Source: Chrysomallon squamiferum (taxonomy: Eukaryota > Mollusca > Gastropoda > Neomphalida > Peltospiridae). Taken from it: a stretch of DNA of 64,000 bases. This document shows positions 49,778 to 62,200 of the stretch, piece after piece (the first letter of the stretch is position 1; every line of letters begins with the position of its first letter). The notes beneath the pieces are model-generated. The model was given only the letters and a program-made list of their open reading frames with translations, was not told the DNA's origin and made no database searches. The stretch covers positions 20,667,913 through 20,731,912 of the forward strand of contig CM022673.1 of NCBI GenBank assembly GCA_012295275.1. The letters run 5' to 3'. The translations under genes were made by a program, and so were the position numbers.

Positions 49778-51453
49778 CAAACTCAAATTTTTCACTGGAC
49801 CCGCCACAGAATCAGACTTGTTTGTTTGGCGAACATAAGTAAATCAAAAACCCCAAATCCAACTCAAGACTTATTGAATCTCAAAGCTTTACTTTCTATT
49901 TTTTAATTTTTTTTTTAGCACAAAATTAACAGTTTATGTAAGCAAGTGGTTAACATAAAATTCAGCTGATAGTAAAACTGATACATGTATTTACAAAAGT
50001 CTTCAGAAATAGATCAACAAATACAGGAAGTTTGATACAGAGTAATGGACATTTCTTTCTAGAATTTATATATTACATCCTTCATAATAACAGTGATTTT
50101 AAAAAATATTATTATTGTTGTTGTTGTTGTTGTTGTTATTGTGTTAAAATGTTAAGAATTTACATCAGAAATTATAGATAAAGTATTTACAAATATTCGA
50201 ATTTGTGATTATTATTATGTTTTTACATTAAGGCTATAGAGATATTATTCCTTTTGCTGTCGCTTTGTGAATCGTTCTTTCTGTTTACTTGTCTGATTTG
50301 TTCTTCTTTTTAATCTTATTATTATTATTATTGTTTCTTGCTTGTAGCAAAATACAGGACATACATAGTATTTTAATATGATTTATTTTTGTGTTGAATT
50401 TTTACATTTTTGCTGATAATAAGATACTGAACGGTACGAAATAAATGAATAATAACAGTAATAACAACAACAACAACTAACAATAATAACAACAAGAAGA
50501 GTAACAATAACTATGATAATAATTAAGCTGTTGATTTTGTTTCTGATATACAAGAGTTATTTTTAAGCAACACTGAAAAAGATTTCAAAATTAGTAATCT
50601 AGAATGAACGTAAATCTGTTGGTTTCATATTTTTTTAATTTTGCTTTGTAAGAATACCCTCTCTTCTTTTTAAGAGAAATAAAAAAATTAAAAAATTGAA
50701 AAATTTAATTTTACAATAGTTTCGTCCTTTCATTTGAAAATATAAAAAATGTTTTAGCAATATTTTACAAAAAATTGCTTGTTAACACGAAACAAAAATC
50801 ATTTAAACTGTTTGTTAAGAAAAAAACCACGCTAACAAAACATTCGTATGTACATTTTACAACACGTTCACAGTACAATTAAGCGTTTGCTTTTAGCGTA
50901 GCAAACAGGAAATAATTTAATGTTTTCAGCCTTACGTCAGTGTTACTTTGTCACAACAGTCGAGATTTTCTTAAGTATAATAGTAAAACAAAATACATTC
51001 ATGTTCCTTATATTTTTTATTTCTTTATGTTTATTTGTTTATTTATCATCATCATCATTTTTTTTTTTTTTATTCTTTTACATAACTAAAACAAGCAGCA
51101 CAAATATTGTTTGTCTATTCAGAATCTAAAACTTTTGTGAAATAAAATTCTTATCTTTTCAAGCCTGTAATCGATTAGACAGAATAATATAAATTTAACA
51201 ATATGTCATACTTGTTTACATTGAATTCTGTTCTACACGTCGAAGACAACATACATGGAAAGTGAGCCAAATATATTAAAATTATCTTTTATACTGGATA
51301 TATATATAATTTTTTTCTCTCTCTTTTTTCATTAACATAATGTTTATTATGTTATTACAATTTGTAAATAAAAACTTCTTTGATATTAATGAAAACAAAG
51401 GTTAATAATTCATAATATAAAATTACACTTGTATGTTTAAATCATGTTTACAG

Positions 51454-52075
51454 GTCTACAGTGTCATTTCAACAGTGTCAGAGTTAACGAGACTATTTCA
51501 TTTAAAGAAATTCTCATGTTTCCAATTACATTTATTGAGACGAAAGTAAGTTCTTTTTTATTTCTGTTTTATTTCTTTTATACTTTCTACATAGTTCTTA
51601 GTTTAATGTAATATATATTTTTTTAATATTTTATAAACTTTATTTAATGTTTTATATTTTTTTACAATATATCTGTATAATGCGTGTGTGAGTGTGTGTG
51701 TGTGTGTGAATGTATGTGTGAGTGTGTGTGTGAGTGTGCGTGTGAGTGAGAGTGTGTGTGTGTGTGTGAGTGTGTGTGTGAGTGTGTGTGTATGAGTGTG
51801 TGTGTGAGTGTGAGATATTTAATTCTTTAAAAGCGAATAAAAAAGGACGTTACTGTCGCCACACGTCTGTGAATCGTAATCATTTTAGTTTCCTGCACAG
51901 AATTTACGAGCGATCTGGAGGAAAGGATTTTATGTTCTTATCGAAAACAAATCCTTAGTGACAAACATCTTCCCAGAACTGATGCTTTCTCACACACTGC
52001 CAGCTCGTGAAAAGAGTTCTGCCATAGAGTCCAGTACAATCGTAACATCCGATGTTCTGAATGTGTTGAAAATAT
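51454..52075 (+). CDS. Candidate two-exon fragment with a CARD-like helix pattern
   Basis: Exon 51454-51545 (acceptor atcatgtttacag, donor ACGAAA|gtaagt) and exon 51901-52075 (acceptor tagtttcctgcacag, donor AAATAT|gtaaat) are both open in one agreeing frame. The second reads [19 protein letters not shown], then [20 protein letters not shown] and [11 protein letters not shown]. Hydrophobic spacing and the L..REK..IE..T....LN.L pattern fit helices 1-4 of a CARD domain (death-fold adaptor in apoptosis and innate immunity). A continuation past 52075 is uncertain; reading on without splicing gives repeat-like sequence to a stop at 52309-52311. No start exon was identified. Confidence 0.35.
51682..51812. 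repeat. Degenerate GTGTGTGAGT repeat
   Basis: Imperfect repeats of GTGTGTGTGAGT lie between the two candidate CARD exons. Confidence 0.95.
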
Positions 52076-52635
52076 GTAAATATATGTGTAAATTCGCTTG
52101 TATTTGTATGTGCCTGAGTATAGGAGTGCGTGTATGTGGGTTCACTTTGAGATTCAAAAAATATACATATCTTTTTTTTATATTTTTTATTTACATTTTT
52201 TTATATTATTTTTATAATAACTTCTATTCTGATCGCAGTAGGCAGAATCTGAAAAGAAAATTGGAAACCAAATATATTGTTTATATTCATATTTTTTTTA
52301 TTCCAAAGTAAGTAACACTAGGTGAGCAAAATGGTAGCAAAAATGGCTTTACTTAAACTTGCTACTGTAATGTAATACTTTACTATTTTAGTACAACTGC
52401 AAGTTAAAATTATGCAATTCATTTTAGTTTATTTTAACGTGATTCTTTATTATTAGGAAAGGTTGGTTTATCAGTCGCTTATAAAAATTTGTAAAATATG
52501 GAACAATTGTTTTTATTTTTTTTTTTTTTTTTTTTAGTTGTAATACTTTATGATCAGCAAATTTACATGCAAATAAAATTATGTAATTTAAATCTGTATT
52601 TAAGGGTTGATACCTTTTCTCTTTATGACGTCATA

Positions 52636-52722
52636 TTAATCGAAAAAATCCCACTCTCTACGTTTTGATATCGCCTTGTCTTCAAATGAGGCTGAATCTT
52701 TGTTGAGCCAGTTGAAAAAACT
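52636..52722 (-). other. Terminal exon of the candidate micro-exon gene
   Basis: Acceptor aatgtttgttttcag, then 28 sense codons and TAA. The aromatic and charged composition (two FF pairs, two W, KRR) is unlike the surrounding AT-rich noise. This is the single best-supported exon of the group. Confidence 0.5.
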
Positions 52723-53352
52723 CTGAAAACAAACATTAAGAAACTTTATCTCTAAACAATTACAATAGCAGCATAATCAACAGCAACGACGACAATAACA
52801 ACAACAACAACAACAACATACTAATAATACTAATAATAACACTACTTATAATATTGTTAATATTAGAATGTATGCTCGGTGGTCTATGATGTAATTCTGA
52901 GATTGTATGTTGCAATGTAAACTGATGATATATGATATGATGTTTTATGTTGTAATGTGTTTTAATATGATGCAGTGAGTTTTTTTAAACATAATGTGTT
53001 GTAATTTGATGTGATATATTCTAATTCATGTACAATATGTTTGTAACGTTTATCAACCAAATTTTTATATACATGTTAATTACGTAATAAAGAAGAAGAA
53101 AATATAAATAATTTAAGGATATGAGGGTAGATTTGCTCACTCTGTCACCGTCAATAAATAAATTTACAACTTCAGTTTAAAACGTCTAAATATCTTTGTG
53201 CAAGATAAAGTAAATGAATTTAATCCGTGGACAGAAAGATGTCTAAAAGAGAAAGTCGGCTACAAATAAGTATTTATTTTAAAATGTTACCTTTAACGAA
53301 CTCCTTTTAGCATGCTGCAGAAACAATTAAAAATAAAAATAAAAATAAAATA

Positions 53353-53383
<31 letters not shown>

Positions 53384-53499
53384 TACAGAGGGAAACTGTT
53401 TTTATTAATAGTACTGTTTTGTTTATTATTTTAAAAAATGAAAAAGAAATACGTGAAGAAATGAGGAATAATTTTTATTATTTCGTGTTAATAAATTAA

Positions 53500-53546
<47 letters not shown>

Positions 53547-53889
53547 AAAAAATATATAATAGTAATAATAATAATAATAAACAAATTAATAATAATAATA
53601 ATAATAATAATAATTAAACAAATTAATAATAATAATAATAAATAAATTAAAATAATAATAAATAAATAAATAACAAAATAAGTCAATGAATAAATAAATA
53701 AAATAAAAGGGTTTCGGTATTATTTTTATTTTATTTTATTTTTTAAATAATACAAAAAAATGAAAAGAATAACACAATTATTCTGATTATTTTGGACAAA
53801 TCAAATATAAATGAAGGGATCGGTCAAGGATAATTCAAATTGTTAATTGTGTGTCTGTCTGTTTGTGGGTGTGTGTTTGTTCAGAGTGA

Positions 53890-53955
<66 letters not shown>

Positions 53956-55597
53956 GTGTGTGAAAACAGTATAAAGTGTTTTATAAACTGAAACATATAA
54001 ATAAAATAATAAATTAATAAATGAATTACTAACTGTAAACCACAACGATAATTAATATGTTATTGGCAAAATAAATTAATATTTTAAATATTAATACTTA
54101 CTCCAGGAGGACAGTCCTGAAAATGATTTATGAAATTTTATTTAAATATATCAGAGTGTATATCACAGTAATTATATTACAAATTTATTTTAATAAAAGA
54201 ATTGGTAAATAACTTAAAAACAATTTTAACAAGGGAAGAGCATTGGTATCCTTAGAAAAAAATGAATTATACATAAACCAGAAAATATAGTTAAAAACAA
54301 AATCCACACTAATAGTAATAACAACAGCGATAACAATAGCAACAATAGCCATTTTAATAGTAATAGTAGTAGTAGTAATAGTAGTAACAGTAGTAGTAGT
54401 AATTATAATAATGACAACGGAAACAGTAATAATAACAGTAGTAGTAGTAATAGTAATAGTAGTAACAGTAGTAGTAATTATAATAATAACAACAGCAACA
54501 ATAACATTAATAACGAAGCAATAATAACAGTTATAATAATAACTCTAAAAATCCTACAATAACAAAAAAACAATAACAATAAAAAGAAGAAGAAGGAAAA
54601 TTTACGTGTGTAATCGTTGAAGCAAAACGTCGAAAGAAAATGATGGAAACTTTCGTCATTTTTAACACTTAAAATCAGTTTATGTTCTGTTTTGATTCTT
54701 TTTCTTTCTTTCTTTCTTTTTTAAATTCAATTGCAGCTTTTTAAAACTTTCTTTATCTTTTTAAGATTACATTTTCCTGTCTTTCTTTATTTATTTTTCT
54801 CTCCTCATTTTTAAAAATGTCTTTAATGTTACTTTATTCCAAAGAATAGAACATTAGTACTTTGAAAAAAAATAAAACACACCCAAAAAACATATTTTCT
54901 TTCACGTTAGAAACAATTTAAAGCGATACAAAAGACGTTAATAGGAAATAAAATATAAGAACAAAGGAAATATACAGAAAAAAAGATGAAAGAAAAGACA
55001 GGAGAGGCTAATAAGAAGCGAGTAATGTGAACTATTTATAGTTTCAGTTACTACGTTATTGCACAGGCAATACGACTAGTAGTAACGTCGACGACAGCAA
55101 TAACTATGACGACTTTATTTTATTTAAAAACTTGAAAGAATTTATTGTTGTCTATTGTTTAACAAATACAATTATTTTACAAGAGTTGTAGTAATTGTAG
55201 TAGTAGTAGTAGTAATAGTAGTAGTAATAGTAGTAGTAATAATAGTAATAGTAGTAGTAATAGTAGAGTAGTGATAGTAGTAGTAGTAGTAATAATAGCA
55301 GCAGTAGTAGTAGTAGTAATAGTAGTAATAGTAATAAAATAAATAATAAATATACAGAAAAGCAAAATCACTTACACGTGGTGATATCTGTAATAAAAAT
55401 AAATAAAAATAAATAAAAATAAATTACTTTATAAACAACTCCGTCACATTCTTTTTTAATCATGTAATTAGTTTTATGTATGTGTATATCTATGCATGTA
55501 TGCATGTGTATATGCGTGTATCTATGCAAATAAACACATTTATGTCTGTGCTAGTATATGTATTGTGTACATGTCTGTATTTGTATGTGAGTGTGTA

Positions 55598-55645
<48 letters not shown>

Positions 55646-57178
55646 GGGGCGTGTGTGTGTGTGTGTGTGTGTCGATTTTTAATTCTGTATCCGAACTCAC
55701 CTTACATAGCTGTTTTGCAGCGATTAAAAAAGTGAGAAGTAAAATGCATTATAAAATATTCTATATTTGTATGTGTACTAAAATATAACGTGCAGATATA
55801 ATTATACGTTATACAACTAAAGATACTTATTTTGAAATATTGCTTCATAAATATTAAATAGAACTAAATACAGTTGGTTTTACATATCTTCGTGAATATT
55901 AAATACAACTGAATGTGCTTCTTGTTACAAATACCTTAATAAGTTCTAAATACAGATGAATGTAATATTTTTTAACATATATTTTTATAAATATTTATTA
56001 TGCAATATAGAATCAAAAATAGGATAACTATGTAATTTATAATATTGGAATGGATAAATTCAATCAAGTAATAAAAATAAAACTTACCAACTATCCCATC
56101 AAGAAGGCAAAACAAAAATATGTAATAAAATGAAAATTAGTTTATTGGAAATACAGTTAATAAGTTAAGTTATAAAACGTATAATTAATTTATTATTTGA
56201 TAGAAACTTTCGTCTGAGATTCTGTTGTTGAATTATTTTGAAAATGTTTCACTCAAATGAAAAACATGATTATTAACATTATAACCATCATCATTATCAT
56301 TCTCATCATCAAAATATCGCTTTTTTCTTTATTCCTCCAGCTTTCTTTCTTATTTCTTTCTCTCATTATCTTTTATCTTTTTTTTTTTTTCTTTCCTGTT
56401 TCATTCTCCTTGTTTGTTTGGTTTTCTTTTCTTTTTCTCTATTTCTATTTCTTGTATATTTCTCTATTTCTCACCCTCTTTCTTAGTTTCTTATCAAAGT
56501 ACTGACGAAATGAAACTCTTATATTTAATCTAAAGACTCTATCCTTTGCCTGCTGTTGCAAATAAACTTTTAAGTAGGAAAGAAAACAGGAATTCAAATC
56601 CCTGTTATTTATCTTTCTTTCTTTCTTTTTTTTTTTCTTTTTTTTGACTGAATGATTTCAAACATTAAACCCAGCCTTTTTCAATTAATCATCATCTAAT
56701 CATATTCGTAAACGAATTTTAAACTAATCCGTGTGCATCATCTGCTATACTTTTTCCAAAGCTCAGTTTTACCTGCTTTAGCCTTTTCTGTTGGCCGTAA
56801 GATATATTAGCATTATTATTATTAAATGTAATTATAAGCCTTTAAACGGACTTTTTTTTCTTCTTTTTTTTTAATCATTCCTGAAGTTCGTCATTTGTTG
56901 TACAGTTTTCTAGTAATGTCGTTAAACGTAGTACTTATTTAAGCAGTCTTCGCGTGTCAAAATAAATCGGAACTCTCGTGTACCGAGGAAGTAAAGTGAA
57001 CCGGAAATAGTCTGACTGAGACGTTAGTTTCTCAGACAGGGAATCGGAAGTAAATCTATTTTTAGCTATGGAATAGACTGATTGTAGAATATTAATTAAT
57101 TTTTGGAAATGTGAATAAAAGTTTAATTAGCTAAAACAGACAGTGATCTGCCCTTTTAGTTCTTCTTAGGTTTTAAAT

Positions 57179-57250
<72 letters not shown>

Positions 57251-57514
57251 GTATGTATGTATGTATTAGTGTGTGTCTATATAAATATAATACTCACGTT
57301 AACAGGCTATTTAAAAAAAGAGAGAGAAAAAAAATATAATTACAAAATATATATAAACAATGAATTTTGAAATAATAATTAACTGACTAAACAGTTCATT
57401 CCGTCAATGTAATGAATCAAATTTATGTAATGAAAATATTGTTTCCAAGGTTTACATAATAAATAACACAAAATTATATAAAACTGTTTGTTTTCTAAAT
57501 CATTATAAAATATT

Positions 57515-57604
<90 letters not shown>

Positions 57605-57847
57605 GTCATTGTTGTTGTTGTTGTTGTTGTTGTTGTGTTGTTGATACACTTTTATTTATTGATCTAATCGGTTGTTCAAAATCTTGAAAACATCGTCGAA
57701 TACGAAAACTGATTAAAGCTCTCAAATTGCAAATCTGATTACTCCATGTCAAACGCTGATATGAACATAAGCAGATCAGAGTATAAAATTTCAAGTTAGC
57801 TATTAATCAGTTTAATATACGATCAAGCCCACCTTAGGTTTTTTTAT

Positions 57848-57937
<90 letters not shown>

Positions 57938-57984
57938 AATAATAATAAAAATAATAATTATTATGATTATTATTATTATTATTA

Positions 57985-58038
<54 letters not shown>

Positions 58039-61000
58039 TCTTTTGGTGAGTTTTTTTTTTTTTTTTTTTTTTTTTTCACTGTTGAATAATTAAATTTATT
58101 TTACCTTTTATTGATACGTTTGTACTTATATTAAATATCAGACCATCTTTAAGTCTGACAGTGAAAAAAATCAAGAACAACAACAACAAAAGAAAAGAAA
58201 GAAAAAAGATAAAATAATAAAATGACAGTGAAGAAAGAGGAACTTGTTTTATGAGATAGAAAAATATATTTAAATATTTAATACGAAGTATATATAAAAG
58301 TTAATAATAACAATAATAATAATAACAACAACAGTAATGATAATACTGTTGAAAGATAATAAATAATATTGTGTTTACAACGTCAGAATAAAGCTGAAGT
58401 TCAGTAGTTTAATACAAACATAATCGAGACCGTTAAATTTCGAAAAGTCACGAGAAATAGTTAAACATAACAAATGATTTAAATTCATAAAGTAAGTCTT
58501 TAATAGTTATTAATTTTAGGTAATGAAAACACATAAATAATACAGGTCACGAAATAGAAATTAGACATTAAACAGTTAAATATAAACATACAGAAACAAA
58601 TAAAGTGACGTGAACTAGACAGGTCACGTAAGACATACAGTAACGTTTAATAGAGATAGATAGTCATGCAAGAACGTCAGTTGACGTGGAACACAATACA
58701 GGTTACCCAAACACATAATATGGTGACGTCATAAATGTACAGGTCACAGAGACAGACAAAATGACACTAATAGTTCAGGAGGTCATACTACATATAAACA
58801 GAAGTGAGTTAGATAGAGAGTAAGTAAATCGTTTGATGGATGAAAGGATTAGTCATGAATTAATGGATGCACGGTCATGTGAACTGATAGAAACACAGAG
58901 AAACAGATACAATATATTTGAAAGAAATTGTGAGATAATTATAATGTGCATGATACATGATGAAAGTGGAATAGATGAGTCACGGAAGCAAACAGGAGTG
59001 AGTTAGATGAACAGGTAGATGAAAGGGAGGATGGTGGATGAGTCGACTCTTCTAAAGGTGGAACTTTCAGGTGGGAGATAGAAAAAAGACAGATTGTCAC
59101 ACACACGCACACGCACACACACACACACACACACGCTAACCTATGAACAACTTATATACTTTGTACAGACATATTCATTTTCTTTGTAGTTTTTAGACAC
59201 CAAATAGAGATACACGTTGGAGGTTTTCACCGCTATGAATTCAGAGGTCGATAAACAAATATTCGTTCATTCATTCACTGGAGTTAGTTAGTATGTTAGA
59301 GACTTAACGAAAGAGAAGAGTTTAACGTTAGCCCTTGTTTTAGACATGTGAGATGCTGACTGCAGGTGTACTTGATGCAGACCTGCCTGAAACGGTCCAC
59401 ACCTAAATGAAAACGTTGTCCCACAAACATGACTGCATTAACTAATAATTTCACAACGGATCACAGATACTAAAGTACTATTATTTATGACGTCATCTGT
59501 GACATTTATTATTATTTCTAGAAACATTATTATATCTAACATAGGTGTCAAAACCACTAAAAGTATTATATTAGTTCAGTTGCACTCTGTGATCGTGTGA
59601 TGACTGTTTTTACAAACTCTTTATAAACATCAAATTAATTCATCATTTGTAAGTTGACACCATCTGAGTATAAAATGACGTTTATCATCAAATAATAACA
59701 TTAGCAATTAATTAGCAGTTTAAATATTGTTATTTATTTTCGGCTGCCCACACTCAGTGTCCTATCAGTGGTGCGGCAGTATGACACTTACCCTAGGCTC
59801 CATTTAGTAGTTTCTGTTATGATAAAATTATCTAAAAACAGATGTCCGATATTTGAAAAGTGACGCAGTTTTAGTTTTTACCAGAACGGACAGCAAACTG
59901 GACCAGTCTGTGATATTTTGGGGGAAATACACACGTATTTGGAGTGACGCAGTTTAACAGTTGAGATCTTTTTATTTTCACTTTCTATGGCAATGTCTAA
60001 AAATTTAAAACTAAAATTTGCGTGTAAATATGTAAACTGAATATTTTAAGCTCTTCAACCTGTCTCATCTTTATTTTGAATGATTATAGTAATAGTAGTA
60101 GTAGAACGGGTAGTAATAGTAGTTATAGTAGTAGATAGTTAGTAGTAGTAGTAGTAGTTGTAGTAGTAGTAGTAATATTAGTGTTTTTGTTTTGTTATTG
60201 TTATTAATTTAGTTTCATTAAATGTTTTTATATTTCAGAATATTATTAATTTTTTTTTTTTTTTAGATCTTGCGAAAACATAACATAGTTAATGATAATA
60301 ATAACAATAATACATTCACACCAGTTGCTTGCAACTAGATTATTTTAAAATCACTTAAAAATAAAACAAATATATATATATATTACAAAAAAAAAGTATG
60401 AGAAAAAGAAGAAACTTATGCTGGTGAGGTTGATGATGATAATGATGAAACAGAAGAAGAAACGTGATGATGATGATATCATAATAAGTAGAAGATATCA
60501 TTAAAAGAAGAAAAGGAGAAAAAGATGATGGTTATGATGATGATGTTGAAGAAAATCACAACTACAACACTCTCAAGAAGTTGTTAATATTATTAACAAA
60601 GAATAAAGAGAAGAAATGAAAATAACAAAAAACAAAAAACTAATAAGAGTATAATAATAGTAGAAAAAGAATACCAACAAATAGAAGAAGAAGAAGAAGA
60701 AGAAGAAGAAGAAGAAGAAGAAGAAGAAAAACATAAAAAAGACGACGAAAGCAAAAGAAAGAAAAAGAAGAAGAAAATTAACCAAGAGATGTAGAAGAAA
60801 AGCAACAAAAAGTAAAAGGAATAAGAAAGTAACAAAGAGAAATCGGGAAAACGAGGAGCAGAAAAAGAACAAGACACCAAAGAAATGGCAGAAGAGAACT
60901 GTCGGAGGATGAACGAATGGAAGGAGAGGTAGTAGAAGAAGAAAATGAAAAAAAATATATATATATGTGAATAAAGAATCTAAAGATAAGGCTTTAAAAA

Positions 61001-61826
61001 GATTTTATACTGAAACCTGGAGTCTGATACACAGATACAATACACGATGTAAAGTTATACTTACCACATACTTATTGGGAAAAAGGAAGAAAAAGCGATA
61101 ACATATCGGTTAGAATAACAATAGCGATTTGTTTGATGTGTAGTGGGAGATGTAAAATTACATCAGTGCTTGACGTTAAACAGGCTAAACGGCACATAAC
61201 AGACATCTTCAACGAAAATTATTTTCAGAATATTTTTATAGCGATAAATCTATTATGTGAATTATTTCTTTCATAACGATTACTTATAACTGAGAAAAGA
61301 GCTTTACCTGTCAGTTACAAATAGTGAACTGAATGGTTGTTAATTTTAAAAAAAAAAGAGTTCCAGTTAGTTCTCTTTCTTTCAGCTCTAAATAACAAAA
61401 CAAACGTACATTAATGTGACCCGCAAAGACAACGTTGTACATGAAGCCGCTTCACATCGGCAACCATAACACAAAGACAACTGACACGAGAACATTTTCA
61501 ACGTTTCAGTTAACAAATATCGGTAATAATGAAACAGCAACGGATATCCCGTCACAACAGTTCTCGATTTTGATTGGCTGAACTGATGAACGTCAACCGG
61601 AAACGGAAAGGAAGTGTTCCGGAACAACCAATCAAAATGCAAGATGATTGTAATGGGAATTCCGTTACTAAAACGCAAACAAATGTTATATACTGAAGGA
61701 CGTTGAAACATTAAATTAATAGCCAACGAAACGGATTTGATTTGTAATAAAATATAAATCAAATAAACTGGCTTACCTCTCGTTTAATCCGTTGAGCTGA
61801 CAACTCAAATGGAGATTCGAAAGGCG
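52636..61826 (-). CDS. Candidate micro-exon gene (3' part): dibasic, cysteine-containing C-terminus
   Basis: Reading leftward: 61777-61826 (50 nt, PFESPFELSAQRIKRE), 61065-61070 (6 nt, YV), 55701-55709 (9 nt, LCK), 55376-55387 (12 nt, ISPR), 54102-54116 (15 nt, DCPPG), 53291-53314 (24 nt, HAKRSSLK) and terminal 52636-52722 (28 codons, beginning SFFNWLNKDSASFED, ending RREWDFFD, then TAA). Borders are GT-AG. Acceptors such as ttcctttttcccaataag, attgtttctgcag and attattttctttttcag, and donors gtaagt, gtgagt and gtaagc, are good. All internal exons after the first are multiples of three and phase 0. Two Cys, two KR sites and one RR suggest a processed secreted peptide, or a neuronal micro-exon cluster in the tail of a larger protein. 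No start or signal peptide is seen; these would lie upstream, perhaps past the window edge. Assembly rests on splice signals only. Confidence 0.38.
53291..53314 (-). other. Candidate 24-nt micro-exon
   Basis: Acceptor attgtttctgcag and donor AAAG|gtaaca on the minus strand. It encodes HAKRSSLK with a dibasic KR. Confidence 0.45.
53488..53720. repeat. (TAAA)n and (AAT)n arrays
   Basis: TAAA repeats 53490-53546 followed by AAT triplets to about 53670. The minus-strand frames of L, I and F are artefacts. Confidence 0.95.
53889..53951. repeat. (GA)n microsatellite
   Basis: About 60 nt of GA between micro-exons 53291-53314 and 54102-54116. Confidence 0.97.
54102..54116 (-). other. Candidate 15-nt micro-exon
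   Basis: Acceptor aatcattttcag and a near-perfect donor TGGA|gtaagtatt. It encodes DCPPG. Confidence 0.45.
54305..54560. repeat. Degenerate AGT/AAT/AAC triplet array
   Basis: Triplets of the form ARY with frequent changes. A second (AGT)n block lies at 55195-55340. Both are probably intronic if the micro-exon gene is real. Confidence 0.9.
55376..55387 (-). other. Candidate 12-nt micro-exon
   Basis: Acceptor tttttattacag and donor ACGT|gtaagt. It encodes ISPR. Confidence 0.4.
55605..55673. repeat. (GT)n microsatellite with a G7 interruption
   Basis: GT dinucleotides interrupted by GGGGGGG near 55645. Confidence 0.95.
55701..55709 (-). other. Candidate 9-nt micro-exon
   Basis: Acceptor aatcgctgcaaaacag and donor GTAAG|gtgagt. 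It encodes LCK. Confidence 0.35.
55900..57170. other. Noncoding stretch with ETS-containing patch
   Basis: Mostly AT-rich with a C/T-rich run 56300-56480. Around 56950-57060 the sequence is less AT-rich and has ACCGGAAAT and GAGGAAGTA ETS words and an inverted repeat CTGAGA/TCTCAG. No exon is assigned, though a weak TTG|gtaagt site lies at 56083-56090 on the minus strand. Confidence 0.4.
57180..57246. repeat. (CT)n microsatellite
   Basis: About 67 nt of CT followed by GTAT repeats. Confidence 0.97.
57515..58075. repeat. Large ATT / AAT / AAC triplet complex
   Basis: (ATT)n 57535-57604 and (GTT)n to 57640; then (AAT)n 57849-57888, (AAC)n 57889-57935, and (ATT)n 57960-58035, ending in a T tract. 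The AAT and ATT parts of the second block are mutually complementary. Confidence 0.95.
58080..60240. other. Noncoding stretch, no gene assigned
   Basis: Less repetitive than its flanks. (CA)n 59100-59133; TGACGTCA near 58723 and 59489. Around 59340-59400 the minus strand has an acceptor (cgttttcatttag) before an open Cys-rich reading (CIKYTCSQHLTC), but there is no convincing donor or partner. Confidence 0.4.
60670..60728. repeat. (GAA)n array
   Basis: AAG triplets on the plus strand inside a longer purine-rich stretch (60400-60960). A similar (AAG)n array lies at 62170-62215. The minus-strand F/S-rich frames are artefacts. Confidence 0.95.
61065..61070 (-). other. Candidate 6-nt micro-exon
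   Basis: An unusually strong pyrimidine tract (tttttcttcctttttcccaa) ends in taag, followed by TATGTG and the donor gtaagtat. It encodes YV. Confidence 0.35.
61560..61640. promoter_or_regulatory. Palindromic NF-Y / ETS promoter-like element
   Basis: ATTTTGATTGG (61567-61577) and CCAATCAAAAT (61628-61638) are perfect inverted copies of a CCAAT-box motif. Between them are ACCGGAAAC, AGGAAGTG and TTCCGGAA ETS words. Paired CCAAT boxes with ETS sites mark strong, often bidirectional, promoters. On the plus strand ATG (61637) opens a 19-codon frame; on the minus strand ATG at 61492 opens a 35-codon Cys-rich frame. Neither is proven. Confidence 0.45.
61777..61826 (-). other. Candidate 50-nt exon
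   Basis: Acceptor attattttctttttcag and donor GAGAG|gtaagc. Open as PFESPFELSAQRIKRE, entering with two bases of a split codon and leaving in phase 0. Confidence 0.5.
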
Positions 61827-61919
61827 CTGAAAAAGAAAATAATACAAATAGAAATCTACTGAGAAACACTATTAATATCTCACCTAAATATATAACTACA
61901 TAGACACCTGCACTGATGT

Positions 61920-61972
<53 letters not shown>
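61920..61972. repeat. (CA)n microsatellite
   Basis: About 52 nt of CA followed by CATA-type repeats to 62090. Confidence 0.97.
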
Positions 61973-61976
<4 letters not shown>

Positions 61977-62169
61977 TACACGCACCCATGCATATATAGA
62001 TACATGCACACATACATATTTGCATACATACATACATATATATAAATATATCTATAAGCATACATAATACACACATACAGTACAATACAGTACAATATAT
62101 TTTGGTGAAATATAGATCTAAAATAATTATTAGTTTATTTATTCACATACATTTTTTTTATAATAATAA

Positions 62170-62200
<31 letters not shown>

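Noticed and set aside
56083-56090. 3-nt micro-exon TTG before gtaagt
   Set aside because: Possible, but a 3-nt exon with a gatag acceptor cannot be told from chance.
57375-58080. Poly-Q, poly-N and poly-Y/C frames
   Set aside because: Triplet repeats read in frame; no gene context.
59780-59830. Minus-strand 22-nt or 6-nt exon before gtaagt
   Set aside because: Weak acceptor; the 22-nt form would break the frame of the micro-exon chain.
61388-61762. 124-codon minus-strand frame
   Set aside because: It crosses the CCAAT/ETS element and lacks any family resemblance; only its last 35 codons start close behind a promoter-like site, which is too little to call.
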